Shown here in pieces: positions 21,401 to 31,798 of a stretch of 64,000 bases of DNA. The position numbers and the translations under genes were made by a program. The notes under the pieces were generated by a model. That model had not been told where the DNA came from. It did not search any database and worked only from the letters and a program-made list of their open reading frames with translations. The DNA is from Lolium rigidum (Eukaryota; Streptophyta; Magnoliopsida; Poales; Poaceae), in NCBI RefSeq assembly GCF_022539505.1, contig NC_061510.1:33629047-33693046 (forward strand), written 5' to 3'. Every line of letters starts with the position of its first letter. Position 1 is the stretch's first letter.

Positions 21401-21757
21401 GATGCCTGTTCTTCACCTCCTTCTTCTTCATTGTCGTCCATTGCGGTATCATCGCATTCGGAGAACATAGATCGGTGCTGGTCATCATTATCTTCTTCTT
21501 CATCGCCGTCTTCCATCATAACCTCTTCTTCTCCGTGCTTGGTCCAAACATTATAGCTGGACATGAATCCAAACCGAAGCAGGTGGCTCTTAATGTCTCT
21601 TGAGCAAGAGTAATCCTTCTCGTTCTTACATTTTAGACATGGACAGCACATAAAATCTTGCTTCGACTTGTTGGCCTCGGCCACAAGCGGGGAAAGAATT
21701 CACGCTCTCTCCGAAAGCGGGGGCACATCGGTTACCGTACATCCATGGATGACTCAT
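18444..21757 (-). pseudogene. TNP2-type CACTA transposase, multiple frameshifts
   Basis: Minus strand from MSHPWMYGNRCAPAF (21757), a Transpos_assoc domain. The frame slips near 21690, then reads KQDFMCCPCLKCKNEKDYSC. A zinc-finger-like KCPICGALRYK follows at about 21020. The catalytic CMC-type DDE parts are visible: LSTDGMNPFGEQSCSH (about 20700), SAIDVMHLTKNLCVNILGF (about 20000) and NMFPFERFMGVLKKYV (about 19450). A C-terminal DUF4218/DUF4216-like region contains GYEINGNTFYTIDQDKKSTNQ and DMSEDYNKF, ending at 18444. Net frame changes lie near 21690, 20670, 20600, 20330 and 19740, with a stop near 19615. It should have been about 1,000 residues. Order, strand and motifs leave little doubt about identity; it cannot be translated as it stands. 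Confidence 0.9.
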
Positions 21758-22044
21758 CTGCATCATAAGTACAATTATATATGTATCAGATGCAATCACC
21801 TTTCTAAAATTAGTATTGTACGGACTATGTATATATATATATGAGAAAATAGTGGCTAACCTTTTAGGATCAAAAAGAGGAGAAATCTTATCAAATAAAA
21901 TCAAGTGGCATCCCTCTTACAAGCATTCCATCAAACACCTCTTGTGCACATGTACAAAAAATGACCTAGCATACACCTCCACCTTCACCACCAAGGAAAA
22001 AATAAGGTGTGGGGGGGGGGGAGGCTGGCTGCGTGTCTATATAT

Positions 22045-22260
22045 AGCCATGGCTCTTTGGTCGCGGGCCGTATTACGACCCGCGACAAAAGGGGTGCCGA
22101 CAGGAAGCCCCAGCACTCAGACACCTTTTGTCGCGGGTCGAGATACGGACCGCGACAAAAGGGCGCGACAAAAGGCCCTGCCCGCTCCGCATGGTTTCTG
22201 GGCGACGTGGCCAGGCCATTTGTCGCGGGTACAGCCGCGCCCGCGACAAAAGGCTCCCAC
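22045..22260. repeat. CACTA right subterminal repeat array
   Basis: Five or six copies of TTTGTCGCGGG and its complement (e.g. GGTCGCGGGCCGTATTACGA, CCCGCGACAAAAGG), in inverted pairs. It matches the left array at 655-880. Confidence 0.85.
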
Positions 22261-22286
22261 GAAAGCCCTGTTTTCCACTAGTGATT

Positions 22287-22642
22287 ATACACATATACTA
22301 CCATCAATCGCTTATCTTTTAAAAAAGGCTCAAATGCTGTCGAAGGCGTGACAGACCGAAGAACGGCGACGGATCTGTAGATCAGACCGCCTTTTCTCTA
22401 TGTACCGGTTCGTACGCGGGCTACTTTTTTTTTTGGGTTTTCTTTTTGGCCTTCCCATTTGCTTTTTCTACGTCTGTCTTCCCTTCCCATTACTGCTGTG
22501 ATTCTGTTTCTTTCTTTCCGGCCCGTACCAGGCATATAACGGGCTGCTATGTCCAGCTTGCCCAGCACGGCCCGGAATGACGTATTTCTTTTCTATTTTT
22601 TCTCGGGGCGTAAATTTTTGCTGCATTCCCGTATTGACTGTA
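22287..22642. other. Intergenic, nothing recognised
   Basis: T-rich and pyrimidine-rich DNA to the right of the CACTA element. No gene or repeat boundary is seen. Confidence 0.4.
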
Positions 22643-22893
22643 CACTCTCCATTCACAAATACTTTGCATTCTACGTTCAGCCACAGTTAAACTTTGTAAG
22701 CTTTAACTGAATATTTACGATTTTTTAAACTTCTATAATATAAAATCTATTGTATTGGAATGTCCATAAAATTTATTTTCATATTAATATTTGGTATTAT
22801 AGATATTAATATTATTTCTATATTTTTAATCAAATTTTGCAAAGTTTAACTTACAATAAATCTAGAACGTGAAGTAAATAAAAATAGAGGGAG
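22643..22893. mobile_element. Stowaway-like MITE
   Basis: The ends read CACTCTCCATTCACAAATAC and, in reverse complement, CTCCCTCTATTTTTATTTAC, with matching inner stretches (TTTGCATTCTACG / TTCACGTTCTAG). It is flanked by TA on both sides. AT-rich interior, 251 bp, no ORF. The class is inferred from the CTCCCTC end and TA target. Confidence 0.6.
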
Positions 22894-22895
22894 TA

Positions 22896-24250
22896 TGTGT
22901 GGTCAAACAACCCGAACGGAGGAATTTATTAGTTCCTTTGCTCACTCATTGTGACTATCGATCTAACTACAGTGACTAACATAAATCAAGTTTGAAACTG
23001 AAACATTTCAAAAATCATGTTGGACAATGCTGTTTGGCAAGCACACTTTGTTGGCTGCCACTTTCCGACCAGGTGTTTTCTTCTCTTTTTCAAGAGTCAA
23101 TGCGTAATCAAACTTCTATTTTTTCTAGGTTTTAGAAAATGAAGCGCTGCCTTTTTGTGAAAAAACAGCTCTGCCATCATAATTTCAAACTTTCAACATT
23201 TTACAACTTTTGGAAATTCACTAAACTCGATAATCTCAAATGTACATATTATTCTATATTGACGGGATTTGGTTTTCGCTTCGAATCAAGTCAGGACGCA
23301 TGCTTGCCTAAAAATGCCCTTTTAAGCCGCACGACGGCACGAGACTACTTCGAAAGTTCATTACTAATTCATTGCTTTTGTAATTAAACACTTATGTTAC
23401 ATTGGAATTTACCGCCGGCGCTAGTGATATCACTCGATGAGGGTTTTCACGTGAAGTCCCCTTCTTTACCACTTATGAGTTTTTTTTTTTCGTTTCACCA
23501 ACCAAATATCCTGACCATAGTAGTCTTCTTTCCGTCGCTTCGTTTTCCTTTCACGCAATAGTGACTGTGTGGATCTTGGGATGAGGCACCGTTGACACTT
23601 TGCTCATTAACCGCGCATTTTCCACACCTATAAGAACACTCTCTATCACGAGTTCTCTCACACACCTATACGGATCAGCTTCCCCCACTAGTTGTGGCTA
23701 ACCTAAGAATTCGTGACTTCGAATGCACGAATAAATTCATATTTGTCGGATACATGTGAGTAAGAATATTTCTTTTACAAAATTGTAGGATCAATTGACC
23801 CCGCAACTAACACAAAGGAATTATTGCACCTTCCCTTCCACCTTAAACATCCAAAGCCTAAATCTTCGAACCTCTCGCATCCATCATAGCCTGCATCAAT
23901 TCAGCCTCGCCTATTCTCCCCCAAAGTGGAAGATGATGATAAGGAGAGGTACACTGTGGCTGAAATATCTACTAGAGCTCAAAGAATTTCAATTCTAGGG
24001 ATAATGGCAAACCTACTGAAAAAACATAGACCATACTTTTCCCTTATGCCAACCACACAATTCTCAGTCACACATACTTGTAGATATGACGTGCAGGAGG
24101 ACATCATTCCTTTCCATATCGAAAACCACAAACTATTTTTGAGAACTGATAAAATCATATTGATGACCCCAATCATCGTACTGTATGCTGACGGGAGACA
24201 TCTCAGCTACTTATGAGCGCACATATATCTTTGCATGCAAGAGCTCGCCC
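22896..24250. other. Upstream region of the P450 gene
   Basis: About 1.35 kb of AT-rich intergenic DNA. No ORF stands out over background. The last 300 bp would be the proximal P450 promoter. Nothing else could be assigned. Confidence 0.4.
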
Positions 24251-24257
24251 ATATAAG
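24251..24257 (+). promoter_or_regulatory. TATA box of the P450 gene
   Basis: ATATAAG 56-62 bp before the ATG, within CCCATATAAGGCC. It predicts a 25-35 nt 5' leader. Confidence 0.55.
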
Positions 24258-24312
24258 GCCATATTGCACTGGTGATCGATCTCCCATCTTTTCCAAGAGC
24301 AGAGCTATAGCC

Positions 24313-25848
24313 ATGGATTCCATGTACTGGCTCGTAGAGCTCGTATCCCTCCTTTGCTGCTTCGTCTTCTACTACCGTCACCTTCAGTCCAAGAAAATAA
24401 GCAAGGCAGAGCCGACCGAATGGCCAATACTGGGCCATCTCTTCGGCCTGGTCGCCAACATGCACCACTTCCACGACTGGGCCACCGGAATCCTGGCCGG
24501 CACACTGTACAACTTCGAGGCACGCGCGGGGCTCACCGGCGTCCGCTTCTTCGTTACCTGCGACCCGTCCAACGTGCGCCACATCTTCACCTCCAACTTC
24601 ATCAACTACCCAAAAGGGGACGAGTTCGCCGAGATCTTCGACGTCTTGGGCAACGGCATCTTCAACGCGGACGGCGAGTCATGGCGCCGCCAGCGTGCCA
24701 AGTCCCAGCTGCTCATGGCGGGCCCTCGCTTCCGCGCCTTCTCAGCGCGCTATAGCCGCGAGAAGGTGGGGAGGAGCCTCCTGCCTTTCCTCGAACACGC
24801 CGCCGACGCCGGAGCCAGCTGCGACTTGCACGACGCGTTCCTGCGCTTAACGTTCGACTTGACCTGCAACCTCGTCTTCGGCGTCGACCCCGGGTGCCTG
24901 CAGATCGGCCTCCCCGTCGTGCCCTTCGCGCGCGCCATGGACGACGTGCTGGAGACGCTCTTCCTCCGGCACCTCATCTCGCCGGCGTGCTGGAAGCTGA
25001 TGTACCGGCTGGAGGTCGGCACGGAGCGGAAGATGGCCGCCGCTAAGAGGACCATCGACCTCTTCGCGGCCGAGACTATCGCGAAACGCAGGGCCGATCA
25101 CAAGCTCCGCGAGGGCATCAGTAGCTCGTCCGACATGCTGTCGTCCTTCATCTGCAACGATGACGCGAGCGAGTTTGACGACGAGTTCTTGCGTGACACG
25201 ACGGTGAACCTCCTGCTCGCTGGCCGGGACACGACCGGGGCGGCGCTGTCGTGGTTCTTCTACCTCCTCACCAAGAACCCCCGTGTGGAGCAGAAGATTC
25301 TGGACGAGCTGGCGCCGGTCGCTTCCCGTAAGAAGCTGGCCGGCGACGACGGCATGGTGGTGTTCGACGTGAGCGAGCTGAGCGGCATGCTGTACCTGCA
25401 CGCGGCGCTGTGTGAGTGCCTGAGGCTGTACCCGTCCGTGCCCTTCGAGCACAAGGCGGCGGTGGCCGGCGACGTGCTCCCAAGCGGGCACGAGATGAAG
25501 GCCGGCGACAAGATCCTCATCTTCTCCTACTGCATGGGGAGGATGGAAGGCGTGTGGGGCAAGGACTGCGCGGAGTTCAGGCCGGAGAGGTGGATCACCA
25601 GCGACGGGAAGCTGCGGTACGAGCCGTCCTACAAGTTCATCTCCTTCAACGCCGGTCCCCGGACCTGCCTCGGCAAGGAGATGGCGTTCGTGCAGATGAA
25701 GACCGCCGCCGCCGCCGTGCTTTGGAACTTCGTCGTCGAGGCCGTGCCTGGGCACGTCGTGGAGCCGAAGCTGTCCATCATACTTCACATGAAGAACGGG
25801 CTCGCCGTCACGGTCAAGAGGAGGAACGTCGCGGCCGTGCATGGCTAG
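24313..25848 (+). CDS. CYP96: Cytochrome P450, CYP96 type (alkane mid-chain hydroxylase-like)
   Basis: An intact 511-codon single-exon gene from [10 protein letters not shown]; this ATG has a good context (AGCCATGGAT) and gives the N-terminal anchor directly. A hydrophobic membrane segment spans residues 5-23. The I-helix AGRDTT is at 303-308, the ExxR of ECLR at 368-371, the PERW box at 424-427, and the heme-binding [12 protein letters not shown] at 445-456 with Cys452 as ligand. Length, lack of introns (typical of the CYP86 clan) and the stretch [23 protein letters not shown] fit CYP96. CYP96A15 (MAH1) in Arabidopsis oxidises wax alkanes to secondary alcohols and ketones at the ER; grass members are less well defined, so the substrate here is inferred. 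GC3-rich codon use contrasts with the AT-rich flanks. A 3' AATAAA lies at 26016. Confidence 0.93.
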   Translation: MDSMYWLVELVSLLCCFVFYYRHLQSKKISKAEPTEWPILGHLFGLVANMHHFHDWATGILAGTLYNFEARAGLTGVRFFVTCDPSNVRHIFTSNFINYPKGDEFAEIFDVLGNGIFNADGESWRRQRAKSQLLMAGPRFRAFSARYSREKVGRSLLPFLEHAADAGASCDLHDAFLRLTFDLTCNLVFGVDPGCLQIGLPVVPFARAMDDVLETLFLRHLISPACWKLMYRLEVGTERKMAAAKRTIDLFAAETIAKRRADHKLREGISSSSDMLSSFICNDDASEFDDEFLRDTTVNLLLAGRDTTGAALSWFFYLLTKNPRVEQKILDELAPVASRKKLAGDDGMVVFDVSELSGMLYLHAALCECLRLYPSVPFEHKAAVAGDVLPSGHEMKAGDKILIFSYCMGRMEGVWGKDCAEFRPERWITSDGKLRYEPSYKFISFNAGPRTCLGKEMAFVQMKTAAAAVLWNFVVEAVPGHVVEPKLSIILHMKNGLAVTVKRRNVAAVHG

Positions 25849-26015
25849 CTAGTTCTTGTCGGAACGTGCGTGTGCCCACGCATGTCATGGCCGGCTGCAA
25901 GATATACGGCGGCCGTACTTACACGCAGCGGACACGTACGTACATATGCAAGTATATGTATGCAAAAATGGCATGTGTGTTTGCGTATGGTACGTACGTT
26001 TCATATCATCATCAG

Positions 26016-26021
26016 AATAAA
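26016..26021 (+). terminator. Candidate poly(A) signal of the P450 gene
   Basis: AATAAA 168 bp after the stop codon, within CAGAATAAAAAAAC. Position is normal for a plant 3' UTR. Confidence 0.45.
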
Positions 26022-26432
26022 AAAACTAGGCGAGTGTAGTAATGTGTAGTCTATAGTGTAGTGACGCAAGTTGTGGTTTAATTGTATGCTTATCTGCCAG
26101 CGCCTGTATAGCGGGTCCGCTCCCAAAATAGAAATGGACGTATGGGCGTCATGTGCATGACCTATTGACCTTGGGTGGGATGCTCCATACAGGTTGGCGT
26201 GTACATGTGTGTATTCAATCGTTTGCTGGCACATTTGGTTTTGCTAATTCTCAGTTGAGAATTATGGCCTCTTAAACCCAAAAGTTGTATTGTGATCTGT
26301 GCAAGCATGAGTTGCCATATTGATTGTAGCTAATTTTTCTAGTTGCCCATGTTATATAAAAGAGGAAAATGCCTTGTGTTATTGAATCGCTTCATGATTC
26401 ATACTAACATGCATGCATAAGTTGTAACATGA

Positions 26433-26743
26433 GACTAGTCACAATGGAAAGTATCATATAGTAGTATCATGCATATGATACTATGGTATGATACTATCTC
26501 TGCAATGCATAGTACCACGTAGTAGTATCATAGGCTAGTTATATTTATTGATTTGTAGAATCTCAATACAAATTTGTGTACAAGATTTATTTGGAGTTAA
26601 TTTTTCTAGTCCTACGTGCTATGATACAGTATCTACCTATGATACTAGTATCATCTCTTTCATCATTAATTGATGTGACACGTCAGCTTTTTGCATGCAT
26701 GCAGTGCATGATACTAGCTATGATACCACCATTGTGAGTAGTC
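26433..26743. mobile_element. MITE with 3-bp duplication TGA (Tourist-like)
   Basis: The ends read GACTAGTCACAATGG and, complemented, GACTACTCACAATGG (14 of 15 identical), flanked by TGA at 26430-26432 and 26744-26746. The inside is full of ATGATACTA / TAGTATCAT inverted motifs. 311 bp, no ORF. TGA is a variant of the TWA target of Harbinger-type elements. Confidence 0.7.
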
Positions 26744-26829
26744 TGAGTTGCAAATGGATTCCAACAACATCACCCATAATTATTAGTCGACTGAGATTTA
26801 GTCACAGTCATAATTTTATATGCACTCTA

Positions 26830-27391
26830 GCACTTTTGTGGAAGTTTCCATATGCATAATTACATTCTCAAACTTCTTGCATATCGCATTTCTGGACATT
26901 TGAATGCACTAGTAGCTAGACAGGACGGGGAGATACAGACATGGAAGTTGGAAGCAGCATTAATTCGCCATAGAGGCGCACTTCCAACGTTTTCAGGTAT
27001 TCAGATAGATACATATGTCCCACAAGGACTCGATCGAGCCTGTTGAGTTATGCTCCAAGAGTGCCGATCGATGTATAGATCGGTACGCATGTACAAAATT
27101 AGAACTAGAAAAGAAGCAACTGTATAGAAGCAATGGCACTTCCTAGATCCCTCAGATTAATTAGCTCCACTCCAATCAATCAATTTGCCGGTTGATGTGC
27201 ACAACTGCACGTCAATCAGGAGTGCTAGCCTGCTATCAGCTGCTTCCTTCATTGCCGACGAATGTTGTACTTATGGGTCTCTAGCCACCAGGACTACAGT
27301 ACCCTCTTTGCTCCGGAATACTCGGGCTTCATGCATGTGCATGGTACACTTGACGCATAGATAGTACTTTCCATGTTTCATTTTGTAATTA
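26830..27391. repeat. Duplicated segment, copy 1
   Basis: Matches 31330-31782 plus 33188-33285 with shared stretches such as GGAAGTTGGAAGCAGCATTA, CAACTGCACGTCAATCAG and AGTGCTAGCCTGCTATCAGC. No coding potential. This copy lacks the LINE insertion found in copy 2. Confidence 0.8.
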
Positions 27392-27646
27392 TTCCCTCCG
27401 TCCTTGGAAAAAAAGGCCAATATTTTTTAGAAAGTCAAATAATATGAAGTTTGGCCAAGCTTTTCAAAGACACTATCAACAACTATATTACTGTATAGAT
27501 GCGACAACAAAATTATTTTATGATATATCTAACAATATCGATTTTGTCCTCTAGATGTTTAGTTTTTTTTAAGAAAAACTAGGCCAACTCTACGTAGTTT
27601 GATTTCAAAAACAAATTTTAGGCCTTATTTTCAGGAAAGGATGGAG
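27392..27646. mobile_element. Stowaway-like MITE
   Basis: TTCCCTCCGTCC at one end and CTCCATCCTTTCC (complement) at the other, with inner AAAAAAGGCC / AAATAAGGCC, between TA dinucleotides at 27390-27391 and 27647-27648. 255 bp, AT-rich. Confidence 0.75.
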
Positions 27647-27648
27647 TA

Positions 27649-27984
27649 GTAGTATTAATATATAACATCCTCCAACTCCATTTCACTGATCACTATGGGT
27701 CATGCGAACACCCCTTTTTCTGTTTCCGGATTGCTAACTCCCGGTTAGCCGGAAGCTAAGTTAGAGCCCGATCAACTCGATGACCGTTAGATTTGCATCA
27801 TGATTTGTGCATACGAGAATTACACATGGATATGTAATTGCATATGCATGTGTAATTGCATATTCTTTGTCCTAGTTGCACGTGAATTACACATGAAACC
27901 AGGTTGACCGAGAATTAAGCTAATTCCCGGTCGACCGGGAAAAGTTCCATGTACTCAACTAGCCCCCCTCATTAAGAACTAACT
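27649..27984. other. Intergenic, possible small inverted-repeat element
   Basis: TCCCGGTTAGCCGGAAGCTAA near 27738 is roughly inverted as TTAAGCTAATTCCCGGTCGA near 27915. Between them are several ACACATG/CATGTGTAATTGCAT motifs. It could be a decayed MITE, but no target duplication is visible. Confidence 0.3.
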
Positions 27985-28289
27985 TTTGGTTGGAAGGTTA
28001 GAAAGACAGTGGCACCTTAGGTCTTAGCCCACTAGAGTTTAAATCTTAGATTTAACATTTTGATGTCTCATAAAGACGGAATATTCTTTCAGTGGGAGGC
28101 AACATTACCATCGATACCGAGGTGTGTGGTAACTTCGTCACTCTCAAGACCCGCCGGATCATCAGTTTCTTGGACTCAGTTTCTCGGAGATGCTCATAGA
28201 GGTAGGGGGTGTGTGTATGTTTATTAAGATGAGCGTACAATTCGTATTTGTGAGTGTATGCATCTGTATTGTGTTTCACAAAAAAAAAT
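27985..28289 (+). mobile_element. Grass SINE (tRNA-derived type), degenerate
   Basis: Contains a decayed B-box-like GAGTTTAAATCTTAG near 28033, then GATGTCTCATAAAGACGGAA and GGAGATGCTCATAGAGGTAG, segments I know from a common Poaceae SINE. It ends in an A9 tail at 28279-28288. The length of about 300 bp fits. Flanking duplications are not clear. Confidence 0.6.
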
Positions 28290-28650
28290 TCTCTCATTGT
28301 TTTAAAATATTTATTACAATTTTAACTAGATTCGTATGTATCTATCAATAAAACACGTCTACATAAATGTATGACACTTTTTCAAAACAAAGGGAATACT
28401 ACTCAAGCGGATATATTTTATCTCGATCGATCTGAACACCTGGTATCTTGGCTAAAACAGCTATGTACAGTACCTAGCAGCAGGTGATACAGCAACGTCA
28501 CGTTCAGATGAACAAGTGAACCGTGAGGCCATCTTCGGCTGTTCAACGTGAACAGAACCAAAATGATTATTTGTATCCGGACAGATAAAATTTGGATTTG
28601 TCCTCAGCTTGAGGCAAAGTGATCGGATTATCCGTCGAGACGTAAACGTG
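28290..28650. other. Intergenic, nothing recognised
   Basis: AT-rich. No gene, no inverted repeats. It includes TGATACAGCAACGTCACG, which recurs as a close variant near 52458. Confidence 0.35.
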
Positions 28651-28839
28651 GCCTCAATTTGAAGTCAAAATGCATATGTAGGGATGCGCGAGAGTTCGCG
28701 CGTGTCCTTCTCTTCCTCCTACATGGCCCGTCCGACAGTGACACAGAAGACACTTCCACTCCTGCCACCCCAACTATCGTATTCACGTGGCGGCAAATAC
28801 CCTACCTTGTGATAGACACTATCGCCGCCGTTGCTGCCA

Positions 28840-29697
28840 TGGAAGCCGACGAAGCCACCACAAAAGATTCCCCAGCCCGCCAAGAGGCCGCACCGATGGC
28901 GGGCTCAAAGCCTCCGCTTCCGTCGGCCGTGATATGAAGCCCAAGGTGCTAAACAAGGTACTCACCAAATAGGAGAAGCTCATCCAGGCCAAGAAGCGAC
29001 CGGACCGTCACGCCAATGCGCGCCTGAGGGAAGTAAGCCGCCGATGTCGCCATGAGGGTGGCTGGCCTTGGATATGCAGGCCAAAGCCAAGGCCCATGTG
29101 AAGCATGCGCCTGTCATGGCGGAGGACATGCTCCTCATCAATCAAGAGGGGATCGCCGGCCATGCTCCCGAGGCCTCGTTGGTGAGCTTTGTAAGTTCCC
29201 AATAGGCAGGACCACCTACGCAAAGGTGGCCATCAATTTTTCGCTGGAAACACCTCCCTAGGTATGCAAGTTCATGCGGTGTCCCACTTCGCCTCCTCCC
29301 GCTCGTCGGTGGCCGGAATGTACGAAGGAGCGGGCTTCACGGCCTCAGATCTGGACCTGAACCACACGCTGGGCGGGGACTCTGGTCTAGGCCCTATATG
29401 CATGACTCTAGCGATGCCGTTGGAGAACATGCCGACGCGCCACAAACTGTATGTTGAAATGACACAACCTCCCCCGACGATGGACGACCCGTTACACACC
29501 ATCGATCTCGCCCGCGTGTCCTTTATCCAACACCGAATTCATTCGACGCCCGGTGAGCCATAGGCCTACTGGGCAAATCACGACGAAGAGTCCCTGCAGG
29601 CGCTGATCTATGGCGATGGCTTTGTCGACAACGGCCTTGGGACATCGATGGGGAGCCATTGTTGGATGCCTATACCAAGGCAACAGAACAAAATTAG
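28840..29697 (+). pseudogene. Decayed copy of a repetitive grass protein gene
   Basis: Fragments in different frames, in order: MEADEATTKDSPARQEAAPM (28840), KVLTK-stop-EKLIQAKKR (about 28952), MLLINQEGIAGHAPEASLVS (about 29129), YEGAGFTASDLDLNHT (about 29321), then NHDEESLQALIYGDGFVDNG and MGEPLLDAYTKATEQN, stopping at about 29697. The order and the acidic C-terminal end look like an unnamed protein frequent in Triticeae repeats. At least one in-frame stop and several frame changes show it is dead. No function can be given. The host element's boundaries could not be fixed; its right end may be at the MITE insertion at 30037. Confidence 0.5.
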
Positions 29698-30036
29698 TGT
29701 CTACATGTTTATATGCTTGTTGTATTGTAAAAACATAATTTGTTTTATTTGTTCATGAACAAGTTTGTCGTATTTGCTTGGCTTGTAACTAGATAATTTA
29801 TTGTAGATTTATTTCCATTTGTATTGTTAAAACATATATTCTTGTGTGTATGTTATTTACGCCGGCGCCAAGCGTTGTAATTTGCAGCGCCCGGTATAAG
29901 GCATTTTTTAGCTGATTTGCGCCCGCTGTAATTTGCCGTCTTCGGTGAAGGATACACATGCGCACTATATCAGGTTGCAGAGCGCTGCATATGGGATTTA
30001 CATCGCCGGATTTTAGTGTGAACGTTGGTCTTGCTC
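29698..30036. other. 3' flank of the decayed gene
   Basis: T-rich 3'-UTR-like DNA to about 29850, then a GC-moderate stretch ending GGTCTTGCTC at the TTA target of the next MITE. No ORF. Confidence 0.35.
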
Positions 30037-30039
30037 TTA

Positions 30040-30286
30040 GACTGCTCATAGTGGGGGTAACATAGGTGGTAACATCACACATCTCAATGTATTTTGGTGA
30101 CATGGCATGACAATAAATGAAGAAAGAGAGTGAGGTGGTAACTAGCTATGTTACCATAACATCAACATAATTAATGACACATTGCATGAAACTACATCTA
30201 AGTTACTTCCCACTATGGAGGTAGTAACTTAGACTAGTAACATGGCATATGTTACTAGTCTAAGTTACTTACCACTATGAGCAGCC
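30040..30286. mobile_element. Tourist/Harbinger-type MITE
   Basis: Ends GACTGCTCATAGTGG and (complement) GGCTGCTCATAGTGG, flanked by TTA at 30037-30039 and 30287-30289. 247 bp with internal inverted GTAACAT/ATGTTAC motifs. Confidence 0.88.
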
Positions 30287-30289
30287 TTA

Positions 30290-31329
30290 GGTAGTCCCCT
30301 ATTTAGTGCTCTCGCGCAATGTACAATGACAGTGCAGCGCAGCTGTGAAGAGAGATACTGACAGTGGAGTTTCACTTAATTATGGCCGATCGAGGATTTC
30401 CTAACACGTTTCATCTCTACAGTGACCCTACATCGCAGCTAGCCGTGCGGAGCAGGGGAGCCTTCACTTAAAGTGTATGACAGCTGCCTGGCCGCCAATC
30501 GATCGATCCATCGATCGTCGTTTATCCGCTAGAGCTTTTTGATAACAATTGTTTAGTTGCTCACATTGTTATCCGCTAGAGTTCATCACGCGACTTTTGT
30601 ACGCCGATGTCATATGTTACACGGCTTTGCCAGATACGTGTATTTGCATGCGTGTGTAGTCGACGAGGAAGTCGATCGTTTTCGGTGGCTGTGTGATTCG
30701 CGCGACGAGCGACCGTACGTAACCACGAAGAGATGTAGACTCTGACGGGATGGATCGATCTCGATCCATAATTGCATATCACGCCGTGATGGTCTGGTTT
30801 TCGAGACTAGACCGTTTTGTTTGACATTTGGATGCTGTTGCGTGGGCGTCCGAAACTCCGAGTGATCGTCGATTTGGGGGGAGGGGTACTTGTAAAATTC
30901 CAAAATAGCACACCGAAAAACACCCACTATTCCTTTAAACTGTAAAATTTCATCGGAATTGTGTGAATTCGTTTCAATTTGCACCGATTCACCAGTTTAT
31001 AAGATCTGTTAGCAAGGTTTCTGATAGCGGATCCCACTATCGGCGGTGACGTGGCAGAGGAGGTCACGGCCCAGAGGGAGATAAATATTACATAGGCATA
31101 AATAATAGGTGTTTATGTAATTTTTCAATGGATCATACCTTTATTTCTTCCCCACTTCTCTGCCCCATCGCGTTGACCAAATCAAGGCGTGGTATTTTGA
31201 GTTGATATGATTCTCATGTTGGTAAAGTACAACATTATCTACATCTAGACTTTTTCAGATTTGTTTGAATCTTCAAAATGTTTCTTTAGAAGAGGTTCCA
31301 TGGAGCCCGAGCTTCATTTGTCAACACCT
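30290..31329. other. Intergenic, nothing recognised
   Basis: About 1 kb with short runs of GATC (GATCGATCGATCCATCGATC near 30500) and no credible ORF or repeat boundary. Confidence 0.35.
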
Positions 31330-31782
31330 GTTTTTGAACACCCTACACTCTTTTGGAAGTTTCATTTGCATGCTTGCTTTTCTTATTCTTCTTGCATACT
31401 ATCATACTTCTGTACAATACATTACAAACTTAGCTAGCCAGAACAGGGAGATACGGACTTGGAAGTTGGAAGCAGCATTAATTCGGCAGAGGTGCATTTC
31501 CTAGGGTCAGATATTCAGATATCCATGTCACACAATACTGGAACTAGAGAAGAGGCAACTGTACACAAGCAATGTCACTTGCCCGCTATTTCCGCCCGTT
31601 TGGGCCATTTGTGTCCTTCCTAGACCCCTCAGATTAGTTCTCCTCCAATGCAATCAACTAATCAATCAATTTGCCGGTTTGTGTGTACAACTGCACGTCA
31701 ATCAGCAGTGCTAGCCTGCTATCAGCTGCTCCCTTCATTGCCGACGAATAATGTAGTCTTGGTTTCTAGCCAATGTACTAGA
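31330..31782. repeat. Duplicated segment, copy 2 (left half)
   Basis: Matches 26830-27290 in order. It is interrupted at 31783 by a LINE-derived insertion and resumes at 33188. Confidence 0.8.
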
Positions 31783-31798
31783 CTACTAGTACATCTTT

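Larger units (their letters stand above)
650..22283 (-). mobile_element. Complete CACTA (En/Spm) DNA transposon, 21.6 kb
   Basis: The element starts CACTAGTGGAGAAGAGGCC, and the reverse complement of its right end reads CACTAGTGGAAAACAGGGC, identical at 16 of 19 positions including the first ten. It is flanked by the 3-bp duplication ATT (647-649 and 22284-22286), as CACTA elements generate. Subterminal arrays built on TTTGTCGCGGG / CCCGCGACAAA occur at both ends. Both transposon genes lie on the minus strand: TNP2 first (21757-18444), then ORF1 (14636-1089). Its length is inflated by the 9.8-kb retrotransposon A. TNP2 carries several frameshifts, so this copy is unlikely to make its own transposase, though its ends could still serve as substrate. 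Confidence 0.95.

Noticed and set aside
24847..25842. 331-codon open frame on the minus strand across the P450 gene
   Set aside because: It is the mirror of a GC3-rich coding sequence. The product is a His/Glu/Val low-complexity chain with no motif, while the plus strand has all P450 signatures.
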